A DNA stretch of 64,000 bases from positions 186,001 to 250,000 of the forward strand of contig NZ_JANCPR020000001.1 of the NCBI RefSeq assembly GCF_028657195.3. Direction: 5' to 3'. Each line of letters opens with the position of its first letter. Positions within the stretch are counted from its first letter, which is position 1. The notes below the pieces were generated by a model. The model did no database searches. It saw only the letters and a list, made by a program, of their open reading frames with translations, and had not been told where the DNA came from. The stretch is from Streptomyces iconiensis (GTDB lineage: Bacteria > Actinomycetota > Actinomycetes > Streptomycetales > Streptomycetaceae). Position numbers and translations under genes: made by a program. Positions 10,552 to 19,018 of this stretch are shown here, piece after piece.

Positions 10552-12284
10552 GCGGCTGCCTCGCTTTCGGTGAGCTGCGAGAGAACGATCTCCCGGTATG
10601 TCTCGTTGTCCTCCATCAGCTCCCGGTGCCGTCCGACGCCCGCTATCCGCCCCTCGTCCAGGACGAGGATGCGGTCGGCGTCCCTGATGGTGGCCACCCG
10701 CTGCGCGACGATCACGACGGTCGCCTCCGCCGTCTCCCTGCCGAGCGCGGCACGCAGCGCGGCATCGGTGGCGTAGTCGAGCGCGGAGAAGGAGTCGTCG
10801 AACAGATAGATCTCGGGGCGGTGCACGAGAACCCGGGCTATGGCGAGCCGCTGGCGCTGCCCGCCCGAGACATTGCTGCCGCCCTGGACGATCTCGGCCT
10901 CCAGGCCGCCCTCCATGCGCTCGACGAAGTCCCTGGCCTGGGCGACCTCCAGGGCCTTCCACAGTTCCTCGTCGCTGGCGTCGGGCCGCCCGTAGCGCAG
11001 GTTGGAGGCGATGGTCCCGGCGAAGAGATACGGGTGCTGCGGCACCAGTCCGACCGTGCGGGCCAGCACCGCGGGGTCCAGGGCGCGGACGTTCTCGCCG
11101 TCCACGAGGACCTCGCCCTCGGTGGCGTCGAACAGCCGGGGGACGAGCCCCAGCAGCGTCGACTTGCCGCTGCCCGTCGAGCCGATCACGGCCGTCGTCT
11201 CGCCGGGCCTGGCCACCAGGCCGATGTCCCGCAGCACGGGGTCCTCGGCGCCGGGGTAGCCGAACCCGGCGCCGCGCAGCTCCAGATGCCCGTGCCGGCG
11301 CAGCTCCCGTACGGGATCGGCGGGCGGTACGACGCTGGAGTCGGTGTCCAGCACCTCCTGTATGCGCTCGGCACAGACCTGGGCGCGCGGCACCATCATG
11401 AACATGAAGGTGGCCATCATCACGGACATGACGATCTGCATCAGATAGGCGAGGAAGGCCGTCAGCGAGCCGATCTCCATGTGCCCGCCGTCGATACGGT
11501 GCGCGCCGAACCAGACCACGGCGACGCTGGAGACGTTCACGACCGTCATCACGACCGGGAACATCAGGGCCATCAGCTGGCCGGTGCGCAACTGCACTTG
11601 GGTCAGCTCGGAGTTGGCGCCCTGGAAGCGCCGGCGCTCGTAGTCGTCCTTGACGAAGGCGCGTATGACGCGGACACCGGTGATCTGCTCGCGCAGCACC
11701 CGGTTCACGTTGTCAAGACGCTCCTGCATGGTGCGGAAGAGCGGTCCCATCCGGCGCACGACCAGTCCGACGGCGATGGCCAGCACCGGCACCACGCCGA
11801 GCAGCACGGCGGAGAGCGGTACGTCCTGGCCGAGGGCCATGAAGATGCCGCCGAAGCACATGATCGGCGCTGTGACCATCAGCGTGAAGGACATCAGCAC
11901 GACGAGCTGCACCTGCTGCACGTCGTTGGTGGTGCGGGTGATGAGGGTGGGTGCCCCGAACTGTCCGACCTCGCGGGCCGAGAAGGACTGGACACGGTCG
12001 AACACATCGCCCCTGATGTCGCGCCCGAGCGCGGAGGCGGTACGGGCGCCGAGGAAGACGGCGCCGATGTTGCAGACGACCTGCACGACGGAGACGGCCA
12101 GCATCAGGCCGCCGAAGCGCAGGATGTATCCGGTGTCACCCCGCACGACACCCTGGTCGATGATGTCGGCGTTGAGCGTGGGCAGATAGAGCGTGGCGCA
12201 GGTCTGTACGAGCTGGAGCAGTACGAGGAGCCCGATCGGCTTTCGGTATGGGCCGAGCCGGGCGCGGAGAAGACGGATCAGCAC
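10548..12284 (-). CDS. ABC exporter half-transporter, degenerate-site subunit
   Basis: A 578-residue fusion of six transmembrane helices and an ATPase domain. Walker A is GSTGSGKST and the signature is canonical SGGQRQR, but Walker B reads IYLFDDSFSALD, so the catalytic glutamate is aspartate. Paired with the downstream subunit (canonical Walker B, deviant signature), this gives one full and one degenerate ATP site, the pattern of LmrCD/TM287-288 heterodimers. It is the first gene of a two-gene operon. No adjacent regulator or substrate gene points to a function. Confidence 0.9.
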   Translation of the reverse strand: MLIRLLRARLGPYRKPIGLLVLLQLVQTCATLYLPTLNADIIDQGVVRGDTGYILRFGGLMLAVSVVQVVCNIGAVFLGARTASALGRDIRGDVFDRVQSFSAREVGQFGAPTLITRTTNDVQQVQLVVLMSFTLMVTAPIMCFGGIFMALGQDVPLSAVLLGVVPVLAIAVGLVVRRMGPLFRTMQERLDNVNRVLREQITGVRVIRAFVKDDYERRRFQGANSELTQVQLRTGQLMALMFPVVMTVVNVSSVAVVWFGAHRIDGGHMEIGSLTAFLAYLMQIVMSVMMATFMFMMVPRAQVCAERIQEVLDTDSSVVPPADPVRELRRHGHLELRGAGFGYPGAEDPVLRDIGLVARPGETTAVIGSTGSGKSTLLGLVPRLFDATEGEVLVDGENVRALDPAVLARTVGLVPQHPYLFAGTIASNLRYGRPDASDEELWKALEVAQARDFVERMEGGLEAEIVQGGSNVSGGQRQRLAIARVLVHRPEIYLFDDSFSALDYATDAALRAALGRETAEATVVIVAQRVATIRDADRILVLDEGRIAGVGRHRELMEDNETYREIVLSQLTESEAAA

Positions 12285-12676
12285 ACGGAGTTCCTCGGAG
12301 AATCAGGGAGGGCGATGGAAGAACGAAAGGTAGACCCCCATTTTCGATTGTCGTCCTGGTTTTCTCGGCCAAAGCCAGGCAAAGGGAGGGGCGATCGCTG
12401 CGAGCGGAAACCAGGAAAGCGTTGCCAACCCGGCCATACGCCGCGCTGGTTGGACCCCGCACGCGCGGCCCCTCACTGAATATGACCCCGCGGAGCCGGA
12501 GAATGTGACAGGGAACACGGCGGTCGGCCACCCCGGCCGGCGGCACGGAAGTCACCCGGGCCGATGGCCGCGGAAGCCACCCGGCCGACGGCGACGGAAG
12601 CCACCCCGGCCGACGGCCGCAGAAGCGGGCGTACGGGGCCCGGCGCACGGGCCCGCAGCAGGAGGGCCCCGTCGGC
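12285..12676. repeat. Intergenic region with a degenerate ~25-bp tandem repeat
   Basis: The region contains the ABC promoter (divergent side) and, at about 12531-12625, three and a half imperfect copies of a ~24-25-bp unit built on GGAAGCCACCCGGCCGACGG. No gene of its own is seen. The repeat lies immediately downstream of the FGGY kinase stop. Confidence 0.5.
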
Positions 12677-14083
12677 TCAGGCGGGGAAGGCCCCCGGGTA
12701 CGTCTCCTCCCGTACCGTCACGTACTGCTGCCGCACGGCCTGGCCCATCGCCTGTTCCTCGCCCGCCTCGAACACCTGGCACGCGGCGGCCGGCCACTGC
12801 GGTGGCTGCCCGTTCCCCGAGAGCGCCCACGCGGCTTGGCGGGCGGCGCCGATCGCGGCGTAGTCGGCGGGCTCGGGCACCACGACCTGCGCGCCGAGCA
12901 GCCCGGGAGCCGCCGCGCGTACGGCGCCGAGACCGGCGGCCTGGCCCAGCAGGAAGACGCGCCGCACCTGCGCTCCCCGCCTGCGCAGCACGTCCAGCGC
13001 GTCGGCGAGCCCGCACAGCATGCCCTCGACGGCGGCCCGAGCGAGGAACTCGGGCCTCATGCTCTCGCGCCGCAGCCCGTGCAACGAGCCCGCCGTGTGC
13101 GGCAGTTCGGGCGTCTGTTCGCCCTCCAGATAGGGCAGCAGCACCAGTCCCGAGGACCCGGGCGTCGAGCGCAGCGCCAGCTCGGACAGCCCTTCCAGGT
13201 CGGTGTTCAGCATCTCGGCCGTACCGCGCAGCACCCGCGTCGCGTTCAGCGTCCGCACGACCGGCAGGTGCATACCGGTCGCATCGGCGTACGAGGTGAT
13301 CGTGCCCGTCGGATCGTTCAGCGCCTCATGGTGCACCGCGCACACGGAACCGCTCGCGCCGAGCGAGATGACCGCGTCCCCGACGCCGACACCGAGCCCG
13401 AACGCCGCCGCCATCGTCTGCCCCGTACCGGCCGAGATCAGCAGCCCCTCAGGTGTCTGCCCGGCAGGCTCGGCGGGGCCGATCACCTCGGGAAGTCCCA
13501 CCTGGTGCCCGAGCGCCAGCTCGACCAGGTCCATGCGGTACGACCCGGTCGCCGCCGACCAGTACCCGGTGCCGGAGGCGTCGCCCCGGTCGGTCACGCG
13601 CCGTGCGGGGCGTCCCAGAAGCTGCCAGACCAGCCAGTCGTGCGGCTGCATCACCTCGGCCACATGGCGCGCGGCCTCGGGCTGTTCGCGCGCCAGCCAG
13701 CGCAGCTTGGCGACGGGGTGGGCGGCCTGCGGCACCGTGCCGACGGCCTGCGCCCATGCCTCCCGGCCGCCGAGCGCGTCCACGAGGTCGGCCGCCGCGG
13801 TCTGCGCGCGGCGGTCGTTGCCCAGGAGCGCGGGCCCGACGGGGGTGCCCGTGCTGTCGAGCGCCACCAGTCCCTGCTGCTGTGCCGAGACCCCGATGGC
13901 CTGGACGTCGGCGAGCTGCCCTGTGCTGGCGGCCTTGCCGAGGGAGATCAGCCAGGACTGCGGATCGTCGCGCTCACCGGAGTGTTCCGCGTGCCCGTGC
14001 TTGACCACGGTGCCCGTGTCCGCGTCGCAGACGACGATGCTTGTGTACTCGGCTGAGCTGTCCAGTCCGGCGACTATCCCCAT
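12677..14083 (-). CDS. FGGY-family carbohydrate kinase (xylulokinase-like)
   Basis: A 468-residue sugar kinase of the ASKHA fold. The N-terminus has the phosphate-binding GLDSSAEYTSIVVCD; the middle has the domain-2 motif VISLGASGSVCAV; the C-terminal FGGY domain ends with the adenosine-binding part QAAGLGAVRAAAPGLLGAQV. It phosphorylates an open-chain pentulose or polyol with ATP; xylulose is the default guess. No sugar transporter or isomerase is adjacent, so substrate is open. It stands alone between an ABC exporter and an aminotransferase. Confidence 0.85.
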   Translation of the reverse strand: MGIVAGLDSSAEYTSIVVCDADTGTVVKHGHAEHSGERDDPQSWLISLGKAASTGQLADVQAIGVSAQQQGLVALDSTGTPVGPALLGNDRRAQTAAADLVDALGGREAWAQAVGTVPQAAHPVAKLRWLAREQPEAARHVAEVMQPHDWLVWQLLGRPARRVTDRGDASGTGYWSAATGSYRMDLVELALGHQVGLPEVIGPAEPAGQTPEGLLISAGTGQTMAAAFGLGVGVGDAVISLGASGSVCAVHHEALNDPTGTITSYADATGMHLPVVRTLNATRVLRGTAEMLNTDLEGLSELALRSTPGSSGLVLLPYLEGEQTPELPHTAGSLHGLRRESMRPEFLARAAVEGMLCGLADALDVLRRRGAQVRRVFLLGQAAGLGAVRAAAPGLLGAQVVVPEPADYAAIGAARQAAWALSGNGQPPQWPAAACQVFEAGEEQAMGQAVRQQYVTVREETYPGAFPA

Positions 14084-14289
14084 GGCCGGAATGATGCCTC
14101 ATACGTCCCCGCACCGGGACCCGCCCCCCGTCCCCGGTTCCCCTCAGCACAGCCCCCGAGGCCCTCCTGCGCGGGGAAGCTGCGGCATCTAGCGTGGGAG
14201 CGCGAACACCCGTGCGTGAGTGCGCGCCGCGCGCGGGACCGCACCGTTCACGTCACGTCCCGCCCCGCAGGGACAGGAAAGAAGGTCAG

Positions 14290-15489
14290 TTGCGAATCCC
14301 CGATCCGGACGGCGCCGACGGCTCCCGCACATCCGCGCCCGGCCGGCCGCCGAACCCGCTGCGCCAGTGCTCCCTGGAGGACCTGCGCCGCCGTACGAGC
14401 ATGAAGTGGCGGGCCTACGAACCCGACGTGCTGCCCCTGTGGGTGGCCGAGATGGACGTACAGCTCGCCGAACCCGTCGCCGACGCGGTACGCGAGGCGC
14501 TGCGGCTGGGCGACACCGGCTACCCCGCCGGCACCGTCTACGCCGACGCGCTGAGCGGCTTCGCGCGCGACCGCTGGGGCTGGGACCTCGACGTGGAGCG
14601 TACGGCGATCGTCCCCGACGTGATGCTGGGCATCGTCGAGGTGCTCAAACTGGTCACGGGCCCCGGCGACGCCGTCGTGGTCAACTCCCCGGTCTATACG
14701 CCCTTCTACCAGTTCGTGACCCACATGGACCGGCGCGTGATCGAGGCGCCGCTGGACGCCGGAGGCCGGCTGGACCCGGCCACGCTGGAGACCGCGTTCA
14801 CCCGCGCGGTCGAGGGCGGTGGCCGCGCCGCCTACCTGCTGTGCAGCCCGCACAATCCCACGGGCACCGTCCATACGGCCGACGAGCTGGCCCATGCCGC
14901 CGAGTTGGCCAACGCGCGGGGCGTCCGCGTCGTCGCGGACGAGATCCACGCGCCCGTGGTCCTGCCGGGCGCGCGCCATGTGCCGTTCCTCACGGTTCCG
15001 GGCAGCGGGAGCGGCTTCTCGCTGATGTCCGCGTCCAAGGCGTGGAACCTGGCGGGGCTCAAGGCGGCGCTCGCGGTCGCCGGCAGCGAGGCGGCGGCCG
15101 ACCTCGCCGCCATGCCGGAGGAGGTCAGCCACGGGCCGAGCCACGTCGGCATCATCGCGCACGCCGCCGCGCTGCGGCACGCGACCGGTTGGCTCGACAG
15201 CCTGCTCGAAGGACTGGACGAGAACAGGAAGTTGCTCTCCGGGCTCCTGGACAAGCACCTGCCGGGAGTGCGCTACCGCCCGGGCGGAGGCACCTTCCTG
15301 GCCTGGCTGGACTGCCGGGCGCTGGGCCTGGGGGACGACCCGGCGGCGGCTTTCCTGGAGCGGGGCCGTGTGGCCCTCAACTCCGGCCCCTCGTTCGGCA
15401 CCGGGGGAGCCGGCCATGTGCGCCTCAACCTCGCGACGTCCCCGGAGATCCTGGAGGAGGCGGTCCGCCGCATGGCGGGCTCCGTGTGA
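14290..15489 (+). CDS. MalY/PatB-type PLP aminotransferase (putative cystathionine beta-lyase)
   Basis: A 399-residue fold-type I PLP enzyme. It carries [10 protein letters not shown] near the N-terminus, [10 protein letters not shown] (cofactor/substrate contact, about 195), [13 protein letters not shown] and the Schiff-base lysine in [15 protein letters not shown] (about 250). These are hallmarks of MalY/PatB C-S lyases, which cleave cystathionine to homocysteine. TTG 14290 is chosen because AAGGT lies just upstream; the open frame extends to 14194 with no ribosome site. A strong terminator follows. A general aminotransferase role cannot be excluded. Confidence 0.8.
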   Translation: MRIPDPDGADGSRTSAPGRPPNPLRQCSLEDLRRRTSMKWRAYEPDVLPLWVAEMDVQLAEPVADAVREALRLGDTGYPAGTVYADALSGFARDRWGWDLDVERTAIVPDVMLGIVEVLKLVTGPGDAVVVNSPVYTPFYQFVTHMDRRVIEAPLDAGGRLDPATLETAFTRAVEGGGRAAYLLCSPHNPTGTVHTADELAHAAELANARGVRVVADEIHAPVVLPGARHVPFLTVPGSGSGFSLMSASKAWNLAGLKAALAVAGSEAAADLAAMPEEVSHGPSHVGIIAHAAALRHATGWLDSLLEGLDENRKLLSGLLDKHLPGVRYRPGGGTFLAWLDCRALGLGDDPAAAFLERGRVALNSGPSFGTGGAGHVRLNLATSPEILEEAVRRMAGSV

Positions 15490-15538
15490 CGGACCGCCGC
15501 GCGCACGCGGAAAGCGCGCATGCGGAAAACCCGTACGC

Positions 15539-15579
15539 GAAAGGGGCCCGGACCGCGTGTGCGGTCCCAGGCCCCTTTC
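15539..15579. terminator. Bidirectional terminator
   Basis: A long hairpin, GAAAGGGGCC...GGCCCCTTTC with an inner GGACCGC/GCGGTCC stem, lies between the convergent aminotransferase and secreted-protein genes. Confidence 0.8.
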
Positions 15580-15619
15580 GGCGATTTCGGCGATTCCGGC
15601 GATCCTCAGTGGTGCGAGG

Positions 15620-16147
15620 TCAGCAGCGCACCGAGGAGTGGGCGAAGCTCTGCTTGGTGTCGCCCGGAACGCGCAGGGCGCCGCGCGCGGTGGTGCAGTG
15701 GCGCACGGTGTCGGCCGGGTTCGACCAGAACGAGCGCTTCGTGGTGTTGTGCCAGGTGCGCAGACCCACCAGCTCCGAGGTGCGGACCTTGTGGACCGCG
15801 ACGTTGGCGTACATGCGCGGATGCGCCCTGTGGAAGCTCGCCCACTTGTACATGTAGGCGTAGTTGCGGTGGCAGTTCGGAGAGTAGAACTGCTTGACCG
15901 AGGCTGCCGTGTGACCACGCCACTTGATGTAGCCGGTCTTGCCGATCTGGTACGCGTCGTTGCAGACCCCGGCGGCCTGGGCTGCCCGGCTCGACGGGTT
16001 GCCCTCGGGGGTGGCCCGGGTGTGCGTGACCTGGGCATGGTCCTTCGGCGGCGGACCGTCGCCGGCCTGCGCGGCACCAGTGGGAAGCACGGCCAGCGCG
16101 CAGGCCGCAGCTACGAGAGCCCCCACCGACGACAGGGAAGTGCGCAT
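15620..16147 (-). CDS. Small secreted protein, DUF2690-like
   Basis: A 175-residue protein with a clear Sec signal peptide (MRTSLSSVGALVAAACALAV, cleavage near GAAQA). The mature part contains ICNDAYQ-like and YSPNCHRNYAYMYKW segments typical of DUF2690 proteins, with several cysteines (for example in GVCNDA, SPNCHR, RHCTT, SSVRC) that could form disulfides outside the cell. The ATG has AAGGAGGAGAT directly upstream. A terminator lies on each side. Function is unknown. Confidence 0.75.
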   Translation of the reverse strand: MRTSLSSVGALVAAACALAVLPTGAAQAGDGPPPKDHAQVTHTRATPEGNPSSRAAQAAGVCNDAYQIGKTGYIKWRGHTAASVKQFYSPNCHRNYAYMYKWASFHRAHPRMYANVAVHKVRTSELVGLRTWHNTTKRSFWSNPADTVRHCTTARGALRVPGDTKQSFAHSSVRC

Positions 16148-16273
16148 AGATCTCCTCCTTAAGGGATGACGAAACTACTGTTTCGGGCATAGAGGGTCAT
16201 ACCGGTAGATCACAGTAGGATCCTTCCGTGTTTCAGGTGGGATTTCGCGCCCGGCGGCGAGTCGCACGGCAAA

Positions 16274-16307
16274 GGGGCCCGGCACCGCCAACACGGTGCC
16301 GGGCCCC
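16274..16307 (-). terminator. Terminator of the Clp_N/HTH operon
   Basis: A perfect 14-bp stem GGGGCCCGGCACCG / CGGTGCCGGGCCCC with a 6-base loop lies downstream of the leftward Clp_N gene. Confidence 0.8.
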
Positions 16308-16334
16308 GGCTGCTGAGGGTTTGTCAGCGAAGGC

Positions 16335-16889
16335 TCACGCCGCACCCCGCAGATCGGCCCGGATCAGCTCCTGAACGTCCGTGGGTACGATGCCGAGCCG
16401 GTCGAGCACCGAGAGCGTGATCTTGTCGTCCATGCGCAGCAGCCCGAGCACCACATGCTCCGTTCCGATGCGCCGGTCGTTGCGTGCCGTCGTCTCGCGC
16501 AGCGACAGTTCCAGCACCTTCTTCGCCCGCGCCGCGAACGGGATGTGCCCGCTGCGGCCACGCCGGGGCGCGTCCAACGCGCCGGAGCCGAAGGAGGAGT
16601 CGGCCCGCCGCCTGATCTCCTCCAGGTCGATCCCGAGGGTGCGCAGCGCCTCCGCGTCCTCGGGCCCGAGTTCGCCACCTTCCCCGGCCACGACGGCTGC
16701 CACGGCCGCCCTGCACGACGTGACGGTGACCCCGAGCCTGACGAGCGTCGCCGGGCCCGGCTGTGCGGGGTGCCGCAGCGCCGCGAGCAGCAGGTGTTCG
16801 GTACCGATCCGCTCGTGCCCCAGCGACCTGGCCTCCTCCTGGGCCCCGATCACGATCGCCCGCGCTTCCTTGCTGAACCGTTCGAACAT
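16335..16889 (-). CDS. Stand-alone Clp N-terminal domain protein (two Clp_N repeats)
   Basis: A 184-residue protein made only of the double Clp_N repeat: FSKEARAIVIGAQEEARSLG with RIGTEHLLLAAL (about 5-40), and FAARAKKVLELSLRETTA with RIGTEHVVLGLLR (about 120-155). The AAA+ ATPase modules of ClpC are absent. In ClpC these repeats bind substrates and adaptors, so a free copy might act as an adaptor, decoy or modulator of the Clp machine. It starts 5 bases after a small HTH gene with which it forms an operon under a large palindrome. Confidence 0.85.
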   Translation of the reverse strand: MFERFSKEARAIVIGAQEEARSLGHERIGTEHLLLAALRHPAQPGPATLVRLGVTVTSCRAAVAAVVAGEGGELGPEDAEALRTLGIDLEEIRRRADSSFGSGALDAPRRGRSGHIPFAARAKKVLELSLRETTARNDRRIGTEHVVLGLLRMDDKITLSVLDRLGIVPTDVQELIRADLRGAA

Positions 16890-16894
16890 CGCCC

Positions 16895-17128
16895 CTACCT
16901 CCGCGTCCGCTTCGCGTGCTTCTTGTGTACGGCCTGCCGGCTGACCCCGAGCGCCGTGCCGATCTCGTCCCAGGACCAGCCCCTGGTGCGGGCGCTGTCC
17001 ACCTGGAGCGCTTCAAGCCGCTCGGCCAACCGCCGCAGCGCCGCGACGGCCCGCAGTCCCACGGCCGGATCCCGGTCCATGGCGGCCTCGGCCGCCGCCG
17101 TCGTCTCGTTCGTCTCCGCTCCTGCCAT
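16895..17128 (-). CDS. Small helix-turn-helix protein, probable regulator of the Clp_N operon
   Basis: A 77-residue protein. Residues ~45-72 (GWSWDEIGTALGVSRQAVHKK) form a sigma-region-4-like HTH ending in a basic tail. It is the first gene of a two-gene operon with the Clp_N protein (5-base gap). A 43-bp symmetric palindrome at its 5' end suggests autoregulation. The same HTH-plus-Clp_N pairing occurs in other actinomycetes, as I recall. Confidence 0.75.
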   Translation of the reverse strand: MAGAETNETTAAAEAAMDRDPAVGLRAVAALRRLAERLEALQVDSARTRGWSWDEIGTALGVSRQAVHKKHAKRTRR

Positions 17129-17131
17129 GCT

Positions 17132-17174
17132 GTCAATTTAGGTTGACGCATCGCTCATGTCAACCATCATTGAC
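17132..17174 (-). promoter_or_regulatory. Four-box palindromic operator of the HTH/Clp_N operon
   Basis: The layout GTCAA-N4-GGTTGAC-N11-GTCAACC-N4-TTGAC is exactly symmetric about 17153. The inner arms are perfect 7-mers. It begins 4 bases upstream of the HTH start codon, so bound protein would block transcription initiation. It is not the HAIR or ClgR consensus as I know them. Confidence 0.6.
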
Positions 17175-17213
17175 GGGAGGGGACGGGTCCCAGCGTCCGG
17201 TCGACAAAAGGAC

Positions 17214-17235
17214 CCGGCCCCTGGGCGGGGGCCGG
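17214..17235 (-). terminator. Terminator downstream of the DMT exporter
   Basis: CCGGCCCC and GGGGCCGG form an 8-bp GC stem just downstream of the leftward exporter gene. Confidence 0.5.
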
Positions 17236-17285
17236 GGTGGTGCGAGCGTGTCAGCGGCGGACCGGTCGGAACCGGTCTCCCGGCG

Positions 17286-18332
17286 TCATCCAGAGGGGCG
17301 GGGGCCTGGTGCGACGCTCTGTGGATCTCCTGAACTGCCGTCCGGCGGGCGCTCCTCCAGGTGTACGTGGAGGGCTTCCGGCGGGCCGCCCTTCCGGCCT
17401 CTGCCCGCTGTGGCCGGTGCCCGGCCTTCGAACTGACGGCCCACCATCGCGGCGGTGACGATGAGAGCCCCGCCGATCCCCTGCACCAGCCCCAGGGACT
17501 CCCCGCCGGCCACGAGGGCGAACAGGGTGGCGAAGAAGGGTTCGGTCGCCAGGATGAGCCCGACCCTGGTCGAACTCGAACGCCGGGCCGCCTGGAGCTG
17601 GATGAAGAAGGCGTAGGACGTGCCGAGGACACCGAGGTAGGCGATCAGGAGCCAGTTCTGCCCGCTGACCTCCCCCGCGGCCTGCCAGACGGGAGAGGAG
17701 GTGAAGCCCGATGTCGCGGTCGCCAGCACGGCGACGACAACGAACTCGACGAGCGTCAGGTTCGACAGTGACTGCGTACCGCTCTTGCCGTGGCGTCCGA
17801 AGAGCGTGATCTGGGTGGCCCGGACCAGCGCCGCGGCGAGGATGATGAAGTCGCCCGTGTGCGGATGCAGGCCGCTCGCCAGGAGCAGCATGCCGCAGCC
17901 GATCAAGGCCACCACCGTCGCGGCGTAGACCATGCCGGGCTGCGAGCGGCGGCTGATGAGGCGTTCCAGGGCGGGGATCAGCACGACGGAGACGGTGATG
18001 ATGAAGCCCGCGTTCGCTGCCGAGGTGTGCTTCACCCCGACCGTCTCCAGGATGAGGATGCCGTAGAGCATCGTGCCGAAGACGCAGCCAGAGATGATCT
18101 CTGACCGCGTGATCCTCGACAGGGTCGGTGCGGCCATCAGAGCGATGATGGGGATCGCCGTGGCAAAGCGCAGTGCGAGGAAGCTGGCCGCCGAGACGGA
18201 CTCGCCCACGTCCTGCATCACGACGTAGCTGGAGCCCCAGATCACCGCGACCAGGAGTACGGACAGGTCGACCGTGGCCGCGGGCCGCCTGCGGGCTCCC
18301 CCTGCCTCACCTGCGGAATTGCTTAAACTCAC
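17286..18332 (-). CDS. fthC: EamA/DMT-family exporter, candidate fluorothreonine exporter (FthC role)
   Basis: A 348-residue protein with ten predicted transmembrane helices in two EamA repeats (VLLVAVIWGSSYVVMQ opens the first), like the threonine/homoserine exporter RhtA. GTG 18332 is the chosen start because GGGAGG lies 6 bases upstream; codon 3 is then TTA, a rare leucine codon that makes translation depend on bldA tRNA. It lies at the left end of the organofluorine locus beside a YbaK-type tRNA editor. In S. cattleya a transporter, FthC, manages fluorothreonine toxicity together with the deacylase FthB. The function here is inferred from family and position. The C-terminal ~50 residues are hydrophilic. 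Confidence 0.6.
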   Translation of the reverse strand: MSLSNSAGEAGGARRRPAATVDLSVLLVAVIWGSSYVVMQDVGESVSAASFLALRFATAIPIIALMAAPTLSRITRSEIISGCVFGTMLYGILILETVGVKHTSAANAGFIITVSVVLIPALERLISRRSQPGMVYAATVVALIGCGMLLLASGLHPHTGDFIILAAALVRATQITLFGRHGKSGTQSLSNLTLVEFVVVAVLATATSGFTSSPVWQAAGEVSGQNWLLIAYLGVLGTSYAFFIQLQAARRSSSTRVGLILATEPFFATLFALVAGGESLGLVQGIGGALIVTAAMVGRQFEGRAPATAGRGRKGGPPEALHVHLEERPPDGSSGDPQSVAPGPRPSG

Positions 18333-18475
18333 ACGGTCCTCCCGGGTCGGCTGACAGACAGCGCTCTCGCGCGAGGAGCCGCCTGCGGCGCTCATTAAAC
18401 TGACTTAAGTGTCACTGTAGCGAACGCCGCAGCCAGAAAAATGCCACGCCGCGGCAGCCTCCAGAGGCCCGGGGG

Positions 18476-18985
18476 TCAGCTCGCGCGCGTGGCGATGTGC
18501 TCCGTGCGCGGCGAGGTGATCGCCGCGTAGTCCTTGCCCCGCAGGGCCATCGAGCGATCGAGTCGTGCCGCGTTGAAGAAGAGTTCCTCCTTTTCCAGGA
18601 TCTCCGGGTCCACGATCAGCTCCAGGTCGTCATGGAAGGAGAAGGGCAGGATGGTGCCCGCCACGCTTCCCGCCAGCCGCTCGGCGGCTTCGGAGTCCGC
18701 GAACGCGACGTAGGTGCCGCCCAGCAGACGCTTGATCCCGTTCAGGTCCACCCGGGCGTCACCGGGGACCACCGCCAGCACCCACTTGGTGACCTTCTTG
18801 CCGAGCTTCACCATCACGACGATGCACTTCGCCGCGTCGGCGACCTCGTTGCCCCGCATCGGACTGACGAGGTCGGTACGCCCCTCGGGCTCGTGGTCGA
18901 TCAACCGGTACTGGGCCTCGTGGCGGTCGAGCAACGCCAGCAGCCTGTCGTACATCGTCTCTTCCAACGTCTCTTCTTCGCGCAT
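18476..18985 (-). CDS. fthB: YbaK/ProX-type trans-editing aminoacyl-tRNA deacylase, candidate fluorothreonyl-tRNA deacylase
   Basis: A 169-residue protein of the INS/YbaK superfamily, free of any synthetase. AAKCIVVMVKLGKK carries the conserved lysine of the family, followed by WVLAVVPGDARVDLNGIKRLLG and a C-terminal GTILPFSFHDDLELIVDPEI strand. Such proteins hydrolyse mischarged tRNAs. Placed between the phosphorylase flB and a DMT exporter, and with a fluorothreonine transaldolase in the same locus, it fits the role of FthB, the editor that removes fluorothreonine from tRNA-Thr in S. cattleya. I am not certain S. cattleya FthB is of the same fold, so orthology is inference. Confidence 0.6.
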   Translation of the reverse strand: MREEETLEETMYDRLLALLDRHEAQYRLIDHEPEGRTDLVSPMRGNEVADAAKCIVVMVKLGKKVTKWVLAVVPGDARVDLNGIKRLLGGTYVAFADSEAAERLAGSVAGTILPFSFHDDLELIVDPEILEKEELFFNAARLDRSMALRGKDYAAITSPRTEHIATRAS

Positions 18986-19018
18986 GGAACGTCCCTCGGG
19001 GAGTCGGGTCAGAGTGGG

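Noticed and set aside
10626..12479. 617-codon rightward frame opposite the ABC transporter
   Set aside because: His/Gly/Arg-rich composition with no domain; the opposite strand encodes clear Walker motifs.
16335..16889. A truncated ClpC ATPase
   Set aside because: The gene is complete with its own start, stop and terminator, and no AAA+ remnant lies downstream; it is a stand-alone Clp_N protein.
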